Assembly (NCBI GenBank): GCA_946479225.1 | Contig: CAMLFI010000102.1 | Span: 1 to 7,998, forward strand | Source: an uncultured Mucilaginibacter sp. | GTDB taxonomy: Bacteria; Bacteroidota; Bacteroidia; Sphingobacteriales; Sphingobacteriaceae | DNA length: 7,998 nt | Reading direction: 5' to 3' | Shown here: one piece after another, positions 6,459 through 7,998 of the stretch | How positions within the stretch are numbered: position 1 is the stretch's first letter | How the letters are laid out: each line of letters begins with the position of its first letter | Program-made: the position numbers and the translations under genes | Notes under the pieces: generated by a model | Told to the model about the DNA's origin: nothing | Databases searched by the model: none | The model's input: only the letters and a program-made list of their open reading frames with translations

Positions 6459-6460
6459 AA

Positions 6461-7453
6461 TTATTCTTCGTCTAACTTAAATTTAGACAGGTTCATACCA
6501 AAAGATAGTCCTTTTGATTTAACCAGGTCTTGAATTTCTGTTAACGATTTTTTACCAAAGTTTCTGAATTTCAGCATGTCTGCAACGTCGTACGATACCA
6601 GGTCAGCCAGGCTGCGGATATCAGCTGCTTTTAAGCAGTTTAACGCGCGAACAGAAAGATCAAGATCAACCAATTCAGTTTTAAGGATCTTACGCATGTG
6701 TAAAATTTCCTCGTCAACTTCTTTAGTTTCTTCTTTAGCTTGTGCTTCCAACATCATGTTCTCGTCGCTGAATAGCATAAAGTGCTGGATCAAGATCTTA
6801 GCAGCCTCTTTAAGCGCGTCTTCAGGATGGATAGATCCATCAGTAGCAATATCCAAAACTAATTTTTCATAGTCGGTTTTTTGCTCAACACGATAGTTCT
6901 CGATGGTATACTTAACGTTCTTTATCGGAGTGTAGATGGAATCAATAGCAATTACGCCAACGTTCGCATCCGGGTTTTTATTCTCTTCGCTTGGTACGTA
7001 ACCACGGCCTTTGTTGATAGTAAATTCAACTTCAAGCGTTACCGAAGAATCCATGTTACAGATAACCATATCAGGATTCAAAACAGTAAAGTTGTTTGAG
7101 AACTTGGTAATATCGCCGGCTTTGAAAGCATCCTGACCGTTAATGATCACGAAAACTTTCTCGCTGTCGCCAGAATCACCTGATTTTTTAAATCTAACTT
7201 GTTTAAGATTTAATATGATCTCGGTAACGTCTTCAACAACTCCTTTTATAGTTGAAAACTCATGCGTAACTCCTGAGAAACGTACAGAAGTAATAGCATA
7301 ACCTTCAAGCGATGAAAGTAAGATACGACGCAGAGCATTACCAATGGTTACACCGAAGCCTGGTTCTAACGGACGAAATTCAAACGTACCCTCAAAATCA
7401 GTCGATTTCTGCATGATAACCTTGTCTGGTTTTTGAAATGCTAAAATTGCCAT
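6461..7453 (-). CDS. rpoA: DNA-directed RNA polymerase subunit alpha
   Basis: A 330-residue alpha subunit, the usual length (E. coli 329). Two alpha subunits nucleate RNA polymerase assembly, and the C-terminal domain contacts promoter DNA and activators. The N-terminal domain (about 1-235) shows the dimerisation/assembly motif [17 protein letters not shown] (38-54) and GYVPSEEN (151-158). A flexible Glu-rich linker (about 236-258) leads to the C-terminal domain, where [12 protein letters not shown] (268-279) and [10 protein letters not shown] (298-307) are clear. R269, N272, G300, K302 and S303 correspond to E. coli R265, N268, G296, K298 and S299, the UP-element contacts. The ATG at 7453-7451 is supported by a Shine-Dalgarno-like AAGGA 5 nt upstream, unlike its neighbours. 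The gene lies between rpsD and rplQ on one strand. Confidence 0.99.
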   Translation of the reverse strand: MAILAFQKPDKVIMQKSTDFEGTFEFRPLEPGFGVTIGNALRRILLSSLEGYAITSVRFSGVTHEFSTIKGVVEDVTEIILNLKQVRFKKSGDSGDSEKVFVIINGQDAFKAGDITKFSNNFTVLNPDMVICNMDSSVTLEVEFTINKGRGYVPSEENKNPDANVGVIAIDSIYTPIKNVKYTIENYRVEQKTDYEKLVLDIATDGSIHPEDALKEAAKILIQHFMLFSDENMMLEAQAKEETKEVDEEILHMRKILKTELVDLDLSVRALNCLKAADIRSLADLVSYDVADMLKFRNFGKKSLTEIQDLVKSKGLSFGMNLSKFKLDEE

Positions 7454-7458
7454 TTATA

Positions 7459-7463
7459 TCCTT
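7459..7463 (-). promoter_or_regulatory. Shine-Dalgarno-like site of rpoA
   Basis: AAGGA on the minus strand sits 5 nt before the rpoA ATG (AAGGATATAAATG). It is notable because the other visible starts (rplQ, can, sulP) lack such a motif and Bacteroidota rely little on Shine-Dalgarno pairing. Confidence 0.5.
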
Positions 7464-7491
7464 ATTTATTGTTTGATTGATTTATTTAAAC

Positions 7492-7529
7492 CACAAAAAT
7501 GACCGTCAGAATATGCCGATCATTTTGTG
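7492..7529 (-). other. Imperfect stem-loop between rpsD and rpoA
   Basis: In the 90-bp spacer CACAAAAATGA (7492-7502) can pair with TCATTTTGTG (7520-7529) with one bulged A, closing a 17-nt loop. The stem is A/T-rich and has no U-tract after it in the minus direction, so it is not a convincing terminator. It may be an intercistronic mRNA structure. No promoter is evident in this spacer, in keeping with cotranscription of rpsD and rpoA. Confidence 0.4.
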
Positions 7530-7543
7530 TGTTGATATCGTTA

Positions 7544-7998
7544 TTATTTAGAGTATAACTCGACGATAAGGTTCTCCTTGATGTTCTCAGGGATCTCATC
7601 GCGGTTTGGATAGTTAAGGAACTTGCCTGTTAAATTAGCAGCATCCCACTCAAACCAGCTATACTTGTTTATTCTTCTGCCAGCTACCGAAGTAGTGATG
7701 GCTTCTAAAGATTTTGATTTCTCACGAACTGCAATAACATCTCCGGCTTTAACCGCGTACGATGCAATGTTTACCACACCGCCGTTTACAGTAATGTGTT
7801 TGTGACCAACTAATTGGCGTGCGCCTGAGCGTGTTGGAGCAATACCTAAACGGAATACCACGTTATCTAAACGGGCTTCTAAAAACTTTAACAAGTTTTC
7901 GCCGGTGATGCCTTCTTTAGCAGAAGCACGGTGAAACAGGTTCTCGAACTGACGCTCTAATACACCGTAAGTGTATTTAACCTTTTGTTTCTCCATTA
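7544..7998 (-). CDS. rpsD: 30S ribosomal protein S4, C-terminal part (runs off right edge)
   Basis: S4 binds 16S rRNA early in 30S assembly and lines the mRNA entry side. About 150 C-terminal residues are present, ending in [15 protein letters not shown]. The S4 RNA-binding domain is clear: [18 protein letters not shown], then [29 protein letters not shown] and VREKSKS. The visible ATG (7996-7994) is very unlikely to be the start. The family has about 200 residues, the homologous sequence around it reads QL-x-EKQKxKYTYG, and the two bases before the ATG (TA) fit the end of a Leu codon, so this Met is internal. About 50 N-terminal residues lie outside the window. It precedes rpoA by 90 bp in the conserved alpha-operon order. 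Confidence 0.97.
   Translation of the reverse strand, partial: MEKQKVKYTYGVLERQFENLFHRASAKEGITGENLLKFLEARLDNVVFRLGIAPTRSGARQLVGHKHITVNGGVVNIASYAVKAGDVIAVREKSKSLEAITTSVAGRRINKYSWFEWDAANLTGKFLNYPNRDEIPENIKENLIVELYSK

Noticed and set aside
7994..7996. ATG near the right edge as the rpsD start
   Set aside because: Known S4 proteins extend about 50 residues further, and the bases before this ATG continue the frame without a stop, so the Met is internal and the gene is truncated by the window edge.

Overview
The window looks like chromosomal DNA of a Bacteroidota bacterium, most likely family Sphingobacteriaceae (Mucilaginibacter/Pedobacter type). This rests on recalled family resemblance: an rpsD-rpoA-rplQ cluster whose L17 carries a long Ala/Pro/Glu-rich acidic tail, a secreted S8 peptidase with the large insert seen in Bacteroidota homologues, mostly A-rich rather than Shine-Dalgarno-type start regions, and a TAnnTTTG-type -7 box. 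GC content looks moderate. No search was possible, so the genus is an inference.

Layout. Bases 1-1080 (minus) hold the N-terminal 360 residues of an exported subtilisin-family peptidase that runs off the left edge. Bases 1125-2666 (minus) hold a complete acyl-CoA (propionyl-CoA type) carboxylase carboxyltransferase subunit that begins with GTG. A 186-bp AT-rich divergent region follows. On the plus strand come a 110-residue unrecognised small membrane or secreted protein (2853-3185), a hairpin, a SulP-family anion/bicarbonate transporter (3252-4850) and, 8 bp later, a beta-carbonic anhydrase (4859-5572). Two back-to-back intrinsic terminators (5602-5633 plus, 5658-5685 minus) separate this unit from the convergent ribosomal alpha-operon end: rpsD (right edge, partial), rpoA and rplQ, all minus.

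Function. The transporter and carbonic anhydrase form a recognisable CO2/bicarbonate supply pair. The divergent carboxylase belongs to a bicarbonate-consuming enzyme family, so a shared theme of inorganic-carbon handling is plausible but only inferred from proximity. The alpha-operon genes make the RNA polymerase alpha subunit and ribosomal proteins S4 and L17.

The genes themselves are mostly ordinary. The most unusual non-coding element is an inverted array of 7-bp repeats (consensus ARYCAAG) between the rpoA stop and rplQ. It can fold into a long hairpin in two alternative registers. The least understood gene is the small ORF at 2853-3185, whose candidate promoter would give an almost leaderless mRNA. 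I see no mobile element, CRISPR array, tRNA or rRNA, and no clear evidence of an undescribed multi-gene system.
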